A DNA stretch of 64,000 nt from HR10 sp964615335 (GTDB taxonomy: Bacteria > Acidobacteriota > Blastocatellia > HR10): NCBI GenBank assembly GCA_964615335.1, contig CAZTMT010000003.1, positions 124,001 through 188,000 of the forward strand, in the 5' to 3' direction. A program made the translations under genes and the position numbers. Below, in pieces: positions 43,733 through 51,091 of this stretch. Under the pieces are notes generated by a model. It saw nothing but the letters and a program-made list of their open reading frames with translations, made no database searches and was not told the origin of the DNA. Every line of letters begins with the position of its first letter. Positions within the stretch are counted from its first letter, which is position 1.

Positions 43733-44005
43733 TCACCATTTCCCGAGCAGCATGAGAAGCCCGATCGCCATGAAGGCGATGGCGGCGATCTTGCGCACAT
43801 ACTCTTCGGGAACGTATCGGACCAGGAGCGTTCCTCCCAGCACTCCCAGCAGCGTCACGGCGCTCAGGGCCAGAGAAGCCCCCAGAAAGACGGCCAGGGG
43901 GGATCCCGTGCGCGAGACCATGCTGATGGCCGTCAGTTGCGTCTTATCGCCCATCTCGGCGAGGAAAATGAGGACGAAGGTTGTGAGAAAGGCGTGCCAG
44001 TTCAT
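43733..44005 (-). CDS. Half-size GDT1/TMEM165 (UPF0016) membrane protein
   Basis: 90 residues from ATG 44005 (GGAGGG eight bases ahead); an in-frame start further upstream only covers the gap. Three hydrophobic segments and one copy of the E-x-G-D-K-T motif (LAEMGDKTQL) that in full-length relatives occurs twice. Half-size bacterial members pair as dimers, and relatives export Mn2+. The next gene upstream is unrelated. No manganese riboswitch was recognised in the 99-base leader. Confidence 0.85.
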   Translation of the reverse strand: MNWHAFLTTFVLIFLAEMGDKTQLTAISMVSRTGSPLAVFLGASLALSAVTLLGVLGGTLLVRYVPEEYVRKIAAIAFMAIGLLMLLGKW

Positions 44006-44104
44006 CCGGAACACCCTCCGTGTGAGCTTCCCGCTAACCCGGCAGAGCCCGATCGGAACCTGCTTGTGCGTCCCGTCCCAAGGGCATTTTCGACGCAAGC
44101 GCGC

Positions 44105-45346
44105 TCATCGCGATTCCCGCTGCATCTGGCGCGCGACTTCTTCCGCGCGAGCGAAGACGCGGAGAAAGTTCTCGCCCAGAATCTTTCGGATGTCCCGTTC
44201 GCTGTAGCCGCGCTTGAGCAGCTCATAGGTGATCAGCGGCAGTTTCGAGCAATCGTCCAGGCCCTCGGGCAAGCTGTCCACGCCATCGAAATCCGAGCCC
44301 AAACCGACATGATCTATTCCCGCCACCTTGGCGATGTGATCTATGTGATCGATCAGGCGGCTGAGCGGAGGTCGAGGAATGGGATGCTCGCGAAAGAGCC
44401 GCTCGGTCTCCTCGCGGAGTCGGCGAGGGTCATTCGCGTACCGGGCGCGGAGCGCGTCCAACTGATCGCGCAACTGCTCGCGCCGTCGGGCCATCGCGTC
44501 GGCATAGTTCTGATCCACAAACCAGGAGCCGAAGTTGACCATCACGACGCCTCCGTTCCGGGCCAGGGCGCGGAGCATATCATCGCTCATATTGCGCGGG
44601 ATGTTGGTGAGCGCTCGCGCCGAGGAGTGCGAGGCGATCACCGGAGCGCGCGTCACCTCCAGGACGTCGTAGAAAGTCTTGTCCGAGACATGCGAGATGT
44701 CTACGAGCATGCCGAGCCGATTCATCTCGCGCACGACCTGGCGTCCGAACTCGGTCAGCCCATTATGCCGCGCGACATCGCCGGAGGAATCGGCCCAGTT
44801 GTTCGTGTTCGTATGTGTGAGGGTCATATAGCGGACGCCCAGCCGGTAGAACATGCGGAGCGCGCCCAGGCTGTCTTCGATAGCATGTCCTCCCTCGATG
44901 CCCATGAGGATGGCGATCTTTCCTGCTCGCGCGATGCGCCGAATGTCGTCCGAGGAGAGCGCCAGCTCCAGATCGTTCGGATATCGCTCCAGGGCGCGGT
45001 AGACGACGTCAATCATATCCAGAGCGCGACGGGCGGCCCCGCCTTCGCGGGCGTAGCGCGCGGCGACATAGATGGCGAAGAACTCGGCATCAATCCCCCC
45101 CTCTTTCATTCGGGGGATGTCCATGTGCCCATCGCTCGCTCGCCGCCCGATGTCGAATCCCTCATCGAGCATGCGCGAGGTCACGTCCGAATGCGTGTCC
45201 ACGACGATGGCCTCCCGATGGATGCGCTGCGCCTCCGCCCAGAGCCGATCGTCCGAGCGCGGCTCCTGCTCTACGGGGGAAGGCGGGATCGAGCTTCCGA
45301 TGAAGAAAAGCGCCAGAACGAACGCCCCGAGAATTTTGCTCATCAT
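44105..45346 (-). CDS. Secreted membrane dipeptidase (peptidase family M19)
   Basis: 413 residues with a signal sequence (LGAFVLALFFIGSS). Zinc-site residues of renal-dipeptidase relatives: DTHSDV, GIEGGH, SHSSARAL and the late GLGSDFDGV loop. It hydrolyses dipeptides including D-residue-containing ones and sometimes acts as a lactamase-like carbapenem hydrolase in animals; here a role in peptide nutrition is likely. The tyrS gene lies 32 bases upstream (45379-46602), so cotranscription is possible. Confidence 0.93.
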   Translation of the reverse strand: MMSKILGAFVLALFFIGSSIPPSPVEQEPRSDDRLWAEAQRIHREAIVVDTHSDVTSRMLDEGFDIGRRASDGHMDIPRMKEGGIDAEFFAIYVAARYAREGGAARRALDMIDVVYRALERYPNDLELALSSDDIRRIARAGKIAILMGIEGGHAIEDSLGALRMFYRLGVRYMTLTHTNTNNWADSSGDVARHNGLTEFGRQVVREMNRLGMLVDISHVSDKTFYDVLEVTRAPVIASHSSARALTNIPRNMSDDMLRALARNGGVVMVNFGSWFVDQNYADAMARRREQLRDQLDALRARYANDPRRLREETERLFREHPIPRPPLSRLIDHIDHIAKVAGIDHVGLGSDFDGVDSLPEGLDDCSKLPLITYELLKRGYSERDIRKILGENFLRVFARAEEVARQMQRESR

Positions 45347-45378
45347 GATGACCTCCCTGTCGAAGGCATCGCGCCGCT

Positions 45379-46602
45379 CTACGAGCGGACGCGCAGGAAT
45401 CGACGTTTCCCGACCTGCAGAAGAAATTCCGGCTTCATCACGATGTGTGCCCGGGGATCTGTCACCCGTTCCCCATTCACGTGCACGCCGCCCTGCTCGA
45501 TGAGGCGTCGCGCTTCGCGCAGAGAAGGAGCCAATCCCGTATGCACCAGGAGGCGGGCCAGCTCGAGCCGCTCGCCCGGGGACACGCCTAACTGAAAGAC
45601 CGGAATCTCGCTCGGGAGCCCCTTCTCTCGGAAGACGCGCGTGAACTCCTCTTCGGCGCGATGCGCCGCTTCCTCGGAATGGAACAGGGCGACCAGATGG
45701 CGCGCCAGGCGGGCTTTGAGGTCGCGCGGATTCACGCGCCCGGCTTCGGCTTCGGCGCGCCAGCGCGCGAGATCTTCTCTGGAGACATCGGTCAAAAGCT
45801 CATAATACGTCCACATGAGTTCGTCCGAGATGGACATGATCTTGCCATACATCTCCTCGGGGGGCTCGGTGATGCCGATGAAGTTCCCGTAGGATTTCGA
45901 CATCTTCTGAACGCCGTCAGTTCCCACCAGCAGAGGGACCGTCATGACGACCTGCGGCTCCTGTCCGAACGCGCGCTGAAGGTCGCGTCCGACCAGGAGG
46001 TTGAACTTCTGATCCGTCCCCCCCAGCTCCACGTCCGCTTGCAGCATGACCGAATCGTAGGCTTGCGCGACAGGATAGAGCAGCTCGTGGAGGCTGATCG
46101 GCGAGCCCTCGCGCAGGCGCTTTTGAAAATCGTCCCGTTCGAGGATCTGGGCCACGGTGACCTTCGCCGTCAGACGGATCCACTCTTCGCTCCGCAGAGC
46201 GCCGAGCCATCGGGAGTTGAACTCGATGACCGTCCGTTCGGGATCGAGGATCTTGAAGACCTGCTGCTTATAGGTCTCGGCGTTGGCCTGGATCTCTTCG
46301 CGCGAGAGCGGAGGGCGCGTGACGGAGCGTCCGGTCGGATCCCCGATCATTCCGGTGAAATCGCCGATGAGGAAGATGACCGTGTGTCCCAGCTCCTGAA
46401 AGTGTCGCAGCTTGCGCAGGACGACCGCGTGCCCCAAATGCAGGTCGGGGGCCGTCGGATCCGCCCCGAGCTTCACGCGCAGCGGGCGTCGCGTCTGCCG
46501 GGAGCGCTCTAGCTTCTGTCGCAAATCCTCCTCGCGGATCAGGTCAACGACGCCGCGCTTGAGGTACTCCAGTTGCTCCTCCACGCTCATTTCCGCTCGC
46601 AT
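45379..46602 (-). CDS. tyrS: Tyrosyl-tRNA synthetase
   Basis: 407 residues: class I signature HLGH (DLHLGHAVVL), KMSKS (VQKMSKSYGNF), Tyr-pocket DQKFN and a C-terminal S4 RNA-binding domain (LARLLVHTGLAPS... VHVNGERV). Start ATG 46602. A modest promoter (TGGAGA-17-TAAACT, 46661-46633) lies upstream. Divergent from the NosL-like gene. Confidence 0.97.
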   Translation of the reverse strand: MRAEMSVEEQLEYLKRGVVDLIREEDLRQKLERSRQTRRPLRVKLGADPTAPDLHLGHAVVLRKLRHFQELGHTVIFLIGDFTGMIGDPTGRSVTRPPLSREEIQANAETYKQQVFKILDPERTVIEFNSRWLGALRSEEWIRLTAKVTVAQILERDDFQKRLREGSPISLHELLYPVAQAYDSVMLQADVELGGTDQKFNLLVGRDLQRAFGQEPQVVMTVPLLVGTDGVQKMSKSYGNFIGITEPPEEMYGKIMSISDELMWTYYELLTDVSREDLARWRAEAEAGRVNPRDLKARLARHLVALFHSEEAAHRAEEEFTRVFREKGLPSEIPVFQLGVSPGERLELARLLVHTGLAPSLREARRLIEQGGVHVNGERVTDPRAHIVMKPEFLLQVGKRRFLRVRS

Positions 46603-46632
46603 TGTCCGATCCCCCCTTCGCGATGAGGAGCT

Positions 46633-46661
46633 AGTTTAGCACCGATCGCCGAATTTCTCCA
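46633..46661 (-). promoter_or_regulatory. Possible tyrS promoter
   Basis: TGGAGA (46661-46656) and TAAACT (46638-46633) with a 17-base spacer, each 4/6. Confidence 0.35.
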
Positions 46662-46681
46662 CCGAAGAGGTCGCGCCCTTC

Positions 46682-46711
46682 TTGGCTCAGCGTGAGCGGA
46701 GGAGATATAAT
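46682..46711 (+). promoter_or_regulatory. Promoter of the NosL-like/SixA/PflX unit
   Basis: TTGGCT (46682-46687), 18-base spacer, perfect TATAAT (46706-46711). Leader about 20 bases to ATG 46738. Confidence 0.5.
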
Positions 46712-46737
46712 ATCCCCGACTCACGCGGAGAGAGAGC

Positions 46738-47232
46738 ATGCGGTGGCGCGCGACATGGGGAAGTGTCCTGCTCCTTCTCACCCTGGGGGCCGGAGGGTAT
46801 TTCGTGGTCTCGCGCGTCCTGTCCGAGCGCGCCGAAGTATGCCAGGTCTGTCGTCGCCCGATCCATTCCGAACAGGTGTTCGTGCTCCAGCTCGCCGGGG
46901 GAGGGACCCAGAGGACGTGCTGTCCGCGCTGCGGTCTTCATGCCAAGATTCGCGCTCGGGAGCCGGTGAGCGCCGCATGGGCGACCGACTTCTCTTCCGG
47001 TCGGAGGATCGCGGCCGAGAAGGCCTTCTACGTGGAGGGGAGCGACAGGATGACCTGCTGCCGCCCGGTCCCCTTGCGCGAGCCGGGTGTCCTGTATGAG
47101 CGGCACTGGGATCGGTGCCTTCCGAGTCTGATCGCGTTCGAGCGAGAGTCGGACGCGCGGGCCTTTCAAGCGCGATTTGGCGGGCGCGTGCTCACCTATG
47201 TCGAAGCACTTGCGAGCGTCCGCCAGAAATAG
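46738..47232 (+). CDS. NosL-like membrane-anchored cysteine-rich protein
   Basis: 164 residues. N-terminal membrane anchor (VLLLLTLGAGGYFVVSRVL), then C35-x-x-C (CQVCRRPIH), CCPRCGLH and CCRP cysteines, and the DRCLPS/GGRVLTYVEAL segments seen in NosL-type copper-binding proteins. NosL delivers copper for nitrous oxide reductase, but there is no nos gene here, so it may be a general metal (Cu) protein. GGAGAGAGAGC ahead of ATG. Cotranscribed with sixA after 42 bases. Confidence 0.6.
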   Translation: MRWRATWGSVLLLLTLGAGGYFVVSRVLSERAEVCQVCRRPIHSEQVFVLQLAGGGTQRTCCPRCGLHAKIRAREPVSAAWATDFSSGRRIAAEKAFYVEGSDRMTCCRPVPLREPGVLYERHWDRCLPSLIAFERESDARAFQARFGGRVLTYVEALASVRQK

Positions 47233-47274
47233 GGGAATTCGCGCGCAGGATCTCCGAGAGAGGAGGGTGACCCG

Positions 47275-47739
47275 ATGCGTCTTTACCTGGTCCAACATGC
47301 CGAGGCGAAGCGCGAGGAGGAGGATCCCACTCGTCCCTTGACTGAGAAGGGATGGGCGGATATTCGAAAGGTCGCTGCCTTTTTCGAGGCGCATCCGCTT
47401 CCGCCTCTGGGCGCGATCTATCACAGCGGCAAGACGCGCGCCGCGCAGACGGCCGAGGTCTTAGCCGGCGTCCTCAAGCCCCGGCAGGGGTATCATGCGA
47501 CCGAAGGACTGGATCCCCTCGCCGATCCGAGCATCTGGATCGAGTGGGTCCGCGAGATGTCCGAAGACCTCATGCTCGTCGGACACCTGCCGCATCTGGA
47601 TCGGCTGAGCGCGCGGCTTCTGTCGGCCGGAGCGATCCCTGAAGGATTGATCGCTTTTCGCATGGGCGGGGTCGTTTGCTTGGGTCGAGAGGGGGAGAGC
47701 TGGCGCCTTCGATGGATGCTCATTCCGGAGATCTTATGA
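47275..47739 (+). CDS. SixA-like phosphohistidine phosphatase
   Basis: 154 residues, histidine-phosphatase superfamily. The first motif reads VQHAEA rather than the classical RHG; the catalytic His is kept but the Arg is Gln. A second His lies in LVGHLPHL. SixA in E. coli removes phosphate from PTS-related proteins; many SixA-like proteins outside enterics carry this QH variant, so weak or altered activity is possible. Ends four bases into the possible start of the PflX-like gene. Confidence 0.8.
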   Translation: MRLYLVQHAEAKREEEDPTRPLTEKGWADIRKVAAFFEAHPLPPLGAIYHSGKTRAAQTAEVLAGVLKPRQGYHATEGLDPLADPSIWIEWVREMSEDLMLVGHLPHLDRLSARLLSAGAIPEGLIAFRMGGVVCLGREGESWRLRWMLIPEIL

Positions 47740-47750
47740 GGGGGAGAGAG

Positions 47751-48755
47751 ATGTGGACGGTGCAGACCCGCATCCCCCGCGAGCTTCATGGAGACGGGCG
47801 CTTCCTCCTGCCGCGACGGGACTTTGTGCCCGCCTATCTTCGCACCTACGAGGAAGGGCGCCTTCGGGAGAAGGTCGAACAGGCGCGCGAGTTGCTCCGC
47901 TCGTGCACCGTATGCCCGCGAGACTGTCGCGTGAATCGCCTGGAGAATAAATTCGCCGTCTGTCGGAGCGGGCGCTGGGCGCGCGTCTCCAGCGCCTTCC
48001 CGCATTTCGGGGAGGAAGACTGCTTGCGCGGATGGAACGGATCGGGGACGATCTTCTTCGCCTATTGCAACCTTCGCTGCGTCTTCTGCCAGAATTGGGA
48101 GACGAGCCAGTTGGGGGAGGGGGAGGAGGTCACCCCCGAGGAATTGGCCGCTCTCATGCTGCGGCTTCAGGAGAAGGGTTGTCACAACATCAACTTCGTG
48201 ACGCCCGAACATGTCGTGCCGCAGATCCTGGAGGCCTTGCCCCTGGCGATCGCGCGGGGACTGCGCGTGCCTCTGGTCTACAACACGAGCGGCTACGATA
48301 GTCTGGACAGCATCCGCTTGATGGACGGCGTTGTGGACATCTATATGCCCGACTTCAAGCTCTGGAATCCCGAGCACGCGCGCAAGTATCTGCTGGCGCG
48401 GGATTATCCGGAGGTCGCGCGTCGCGTCCTTCGCGCCATGCACAAGCAGGTCGGCGAGCTGCGCGTGGATGAAGACGGGCTGGCGCGTCGCGGCGTCCTG
48501 GTGCGACATCTGGTCATGCCGGGACTCCTTGAGGATACGCGCGAGATCTTGCGGTATCTGGCCGAGAACCTCTCCCGCGATACCTACGTCAACGTCATGG
48601 ATCAATACCATCCGGCCTGGAAAGCCCGCACCGATTCCCGCTTCGTCCAGATCAATCGTCGCATCACCCGTTGGGAGTTCGAGCAGGCGCTCGCCTGGGC
48701 TCGCGACGTGGGACTCTGGCGCCTGGACGTGCGCTGGCGCTGGGTCACCGTCTGA
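47751..48755 (+). CDS. PflX-like radical SAM protein (COG1313)
   Basis: 334 residues from ATG 47751 (GAGGGGGAGAGAG ahead; an ATG at 47736 that overlaps the previous stop is possible). Radical SAM cluster C106-x3-C110-x2-C113 (CNLRCVFCQN) after an N-terminal cysteine group (SCTVCPRDC) and followed by QYHPAWKA. Resembles pyruvate-formate-lyase-activating relatives but no glycyl-radical enzyme is in the window; its substrate is unknown. Ends 61 bases before the convergent microcompartment genes. Confidence 0.85.
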   Translation: MWTVQTRIPRELHGDGRFLLPRRDFVPAYLRTYEEGRLREKVEQARELLRSCTVCPRDCRVNRLENKFAVCRSGRWARVSSAFPHFGEEDCLRGWNGSGTIFFAYCNLRCVFCQNWETSQLGEGEEVTPEELAALMLRLQEKGCHNINFVTPEHVVPQILEALPLAIARGLRVPLVYNTSGYDSLDSIRLMDGVVDIYMPDFKLWNPEHARKYLLARDYPEVARRVLRAMHKQVGELRVDEDGLARRGVLVRHLVMPGLLEDTREILRYLAENLSRDTYVNVMDQYHPAWKARTDSRFVQINRRITRWEFEQALAWARDVGLWRLDVRWRWVTV

Positions 48756-48816
48756 GGGGATTCAACACCGGGTCCACGGGGTTATACGGCTCGCAGGGTG
48801 AGAGGGCGGAAGCGGT

Positions 48817-49086
48817 TTACCCTTCGATCTGGATGGTATCCACGATTCCGATGATGGCGGCATCCACGGGGCAGTCTTTGCATCCTTGAGCCATGCGGGC
48901 GGAGCTTCCGGAGACGACGACGACCGTCTCGCGGAAGCCCGCGCCCACAGTATCCACGGCGACCAGATAGCCGGATTCGTCTCGGCCTTCTGGGGTGACC
49001 GGGCGCACGATGAGCAACTTCTTCCCGTGCAGTCGCTCATCCTTGCGCGTGGCGACGACGGTCCCCAGAATGCGAGCGAGAATCAT
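48817..49086 (-). CDS. EutN/CcmL-family microcompartment vertex protein (BMC-P)
   Basis: 89 residues, the normal size. The start MILARILGTVVATRKDERL and the VDTVGAG and IVDTIQI elements are those of pentameric shell-vertex proteins. It is the last gene of a three-gene minus-strand set, three bases after the BMC-H gene stop. Pentamers cap the icosahedral vertices of the protein shell. No other vertex gene is in the window. Confidence 0.93.
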   Translation of the reverse strand: MILARILGTVVATRKDERLHGKKLLIVRPVTPEGRDESGYLVAVDTVGAGFRETVVVVSGSSARMAQGCKDCPVDAAIIGIVDTIQIEG

Positions 49087-49089
49087 GGG

Positions 49090-49380
49090 CTATTTCGCTC
49101 CGCGAGAGTGGAGGCTGACCGGGAGCGCTTCATCCACCGATTGGTGCGGTCGGGGGATGACATGCACGCTGACCAGCTCGCCGACGCGTCGAGCGGCCGC
49201 GGCCCCCGCATCGGTCGCCGCCTTGACCGCGGCGACTTCCCCGCGCACGATAGCGGTGACGTATCCGCCCCCGATCTTCTCATATCCGACGAGCGTGACG
49301 TTGGCGGCTTTGACCATCGCGTCCGCCGCTTCGATCATGGCGACAAGCCCTCGGGTTTCGATCATCCCCAGCGCTTCCAT
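49090..49380 (-). CDS. BMC-H hexameric microcompartment shell protein
   Basis: 96 residues, a single BMC domain (ALGMIETRGLVAMIEAADAM, LVSVHVIPRPH) with the pore-lining loop KIGGGYV. GAGGGGGAG precedes ATG 49380. Only one hexamer-type gene is present, with no tandem-domain BMC-T, so the local set is minimal: one facet, one vertex and one tagged enzyme. Hexamers form the shell facets and let small metabolites pass. Confidence 0.95.
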   Translation of the reverse strand: MEALGMIETRGLVAMIEAADAMVKAANVTLVGYEKIGGGYVTAIVRGEVAAVKAATDAGAAAARRVGELVSVHVIPRPHQSVDEALPVSLHSRGAK

Positions 49381-49486
49381 AAGCTCCCCCTCTGAGACGC
49401 ATATCTTGAACCGGTGTCATGTGCACTTTACACCGAACAGACGTCTTCTGACAAGGGCCCTGCGTCACTCTCTGGGGAAGAGTCCC

Positions 49487-50275
49487 TCATCGGGCGAGTT
49501 TCAGGAAGCGAAAGACAGCCTCAACCGTTTCGGCGATGAGCTGAACGAGTTGCTCGCGCGTGAGCGTGAGTGTCTCATCCCGCGAGTCGGAGGAAGAAGC
49601 TCCGGGGACGCCGCACAGGGTCGGACCGGGAACCGTCAGCCCGGCTCGCTCCCGAATCTGAAAGAGCTTCTGAACAGCTTCGGGAGGCAGAGGCCGTTCG
49701 CTCCCCAGAAGTCGCGCGACCAGGGTGATCCGAGCGAAGTGCTCCAGCGTCTCCATCCGAAAATAGGCCGTCTCCAGATCCGGTCCATAGGTGACGGCTC
49801 CGTGATTGGCCAAAAGCAGCGCATTGTAATGGGGCACGTACGGCGAGATCGCAGCCACCAGCTCCTCGGTCGAGGGAGTCCCGTAGCCGGCCAACGGGAT
49901 GCATCCGAGCGTGAGGACGACTTCGGAGATAAGAGGTTTCTCCAGGCTCATTCCGGCAGCGGCGAATCCGGTCCCGCATGGCGGATGCGCGTGCACGACA
50001 GCTCGAACATCCGGGCGCTGCCGGTAAATCTCCAGGTGCATGGCCAGTTCGGAAGAGGGCGCCAGGGGACCCTCGAGCTTCCTCCCCTGCATATCCACGA
50101 GGACAAGCAGATCCGGAGTGAGGAATCCCTTGCACACTCCTGTGGGCGTCGTCACGATGCGATCGCTCTCGGGCAGGCGCGCGCTGATATTGCCATCGCT
50201 GGCGACGATATAGCCCCGTTCGTACAGGCGTCGTCCGATCTCGACGATCTTCTCGCGCAGGTGCCGCTCTTCCAT
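49487..50275 (-). CDS. Class II aldolase with C-terminal encapsulation-peptide-like tail
   Basis: 262 residues from ATG 50275. Class II aldolase/adducin fold: GNIS (28-31), phosphate-binding TTPTG, acid/base E76 in PSSEL, zinc ligands H95 and H97 in VHAHPPCG, and LANHGAVTYG. Closest by motif to fuculose/rhamnulose-1-phosphate aldolases. After a Ser/Asp-rich linker (~225-237) it ends with an amphipathic helix (LTREQLVQLIAETVEAV) like the tags that target cargo to microcompartments. Start supported by a promoter that would begin transcription only ~3 bases ahead. Confidence 0.88.
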   Translation of the reverse strand: MEERHLREKIVEIGRRLYERGYIVASDGNISARLPESDRIVTTPTGVCKGFLTPDLLVLVDMQGRKLEGPLAPSSELAMHLEIYRQRPDVRAVVHAHPPCGTGFAAAGMSLEKPLISEVVLTLGCIPLAGYGTPSTEELVAAISPYVPHYNALLLANHGAVTYGPDLETAYFRMETLEHFARITLVARLLGSERPLPPEAVQKLFQIRERAGLTVPGPTLCGVPGASSSDSRDETLTLTREQLVQLIAETVEAVFRFLKLAR

Positions 50276-50284
50276 GACAAGAGC

Positions 50285-50314
50285 AAAATACGCCCGATCG
50301 GTCGCTGCCGTCAA
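50285..50314 (-). promoter_or_regulatory. Promoter of the microcompartment operon, near-leaderless
   Basis: On the minus strand TTGACG (50314-50309), 18-base spacer, TATTTT (50290-50285). Initiation would fall near 50278, only about 3 bases ahead of the aldolase ATG, and no Shine-Dalgarno is visible. Confidence 0.5.
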
Positions 50315-50375
50315 GATGAGGGGGTCTCCGGCCGTTGAGGGAAAACCGCGGGGCTCTCGGAAGCGGAACGGAGAT

Positions 50376-50405
50376 TTGACGAGCCCGCGCGCCCGCCGGT
50401 ATAGT
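50376..50405 (+). promoter_or_regulatory. ruvA promoter
   Basis: TTGACG (50376-50381), 18-base spacer, TATAGT (50400-50405). Leader about 37 bases to ATG 50449. Confidence 0.55.
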
Positions 50406-50448
50406 AATTCCCGCACGTGAGGAAGACGCGAAGCTGAAGCGAACGAAA

Positions 50449-51063
50449 ATGATCGCGCATTTGCGAGGCACGCTCGTTCAGAAGCAGCCGACATCCGTGA
50501 TCATAGACGTGCACGGCGTGGGGTATGAGGTGATGATCCCCCTCTCGACCTATTACGAATTGGGAGAGGTGGGATCCACGGTCTCGCTTCTCATTCATAC
50601 CCATGTGCGCGAAGATGCGCTTCAGCTCTACGGCTTCCGCACGCCGATCGAGAAGGAGCTTTTCTTGCGCCTGATCTCAGTCGCGGGCGTCGGGCCTCGG
50701 CTCGCTCTCACGATCCTCTCCGGGCTGAGTGTGGATCAATTGATCCCCGCCATCTGTCAGAATGATCTCACTCGCTTGACGGCGATCCCGGGCGTGGGGC
50801 GAAAGACGGCCGAGCGTCTGGTCCTGGAGTTGAAGGACAAGCTGGCGGCTCTGGTGACCGAAGAGGCGAAGCAGGCGTATACGGCCGCGCGGGAGGCCGA
50901 GGAAGCCGCGGAGGCCGTCAAACGCGATGTCGTCTCGGCTCTGGTCCATCTCGGCTATCCGCGACCGCTTGCCGAGAAAACAGTCGCGGCCGTTCTCCAA
51001 AGCGAAAGCGATCATTCGACGGAGTGGATTTTGAAGCAATCCCTGAAGCGGCTGTTTCGCTAA
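50449..51063 (+). CDS. ruvA: Holliday junction DNA helicase subunit RuvA
   Basis: 204 residues: OB-fold N-terminus (MIAHLRGTLV... VDVHGVGYEV-like), two helix-hairpin-helix motifs (VAGVGPRLAL, IPGVGRKTAERL) and the C-terminal RuvB-contacting domain (KRDVVSALVHLGY). It tetramerises on four-way junctions and loads RuvB. ruvB and ruvC are not adjacent, so it is an isolated member. Divergent from the microcompartment operon. Confidence 0.96.
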   Translation: MIAHLRGTLVQKQPTSVIIDVHGVGYEVMIPLSTYYELGEVGSTVSLLIHTHVREDALQLYGFRTPIEKELFLRLISVAGVGPRLALTILSGLSVDQLIPAICQNDLTRLTAIPGVGRKTAERLVLELKDKLAALVTEEAKQAYTAAREAEEAAEAVKRDVVSALVHLGYPRPLAEKTVAAVLQSESDHSTEWILKQSLKRLFR

Positions 51064-51091
51064 AACCCGCTCCCCGGCTGTAGGGGAAGCC

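Noticed and set aside
44006..44104. yybP-ykoY manganese riboswitch ahead of the GDT1-like gene
   Set aside because: I could not place the conserved loop sequences by eye; needs a covariance-model scan before being called.
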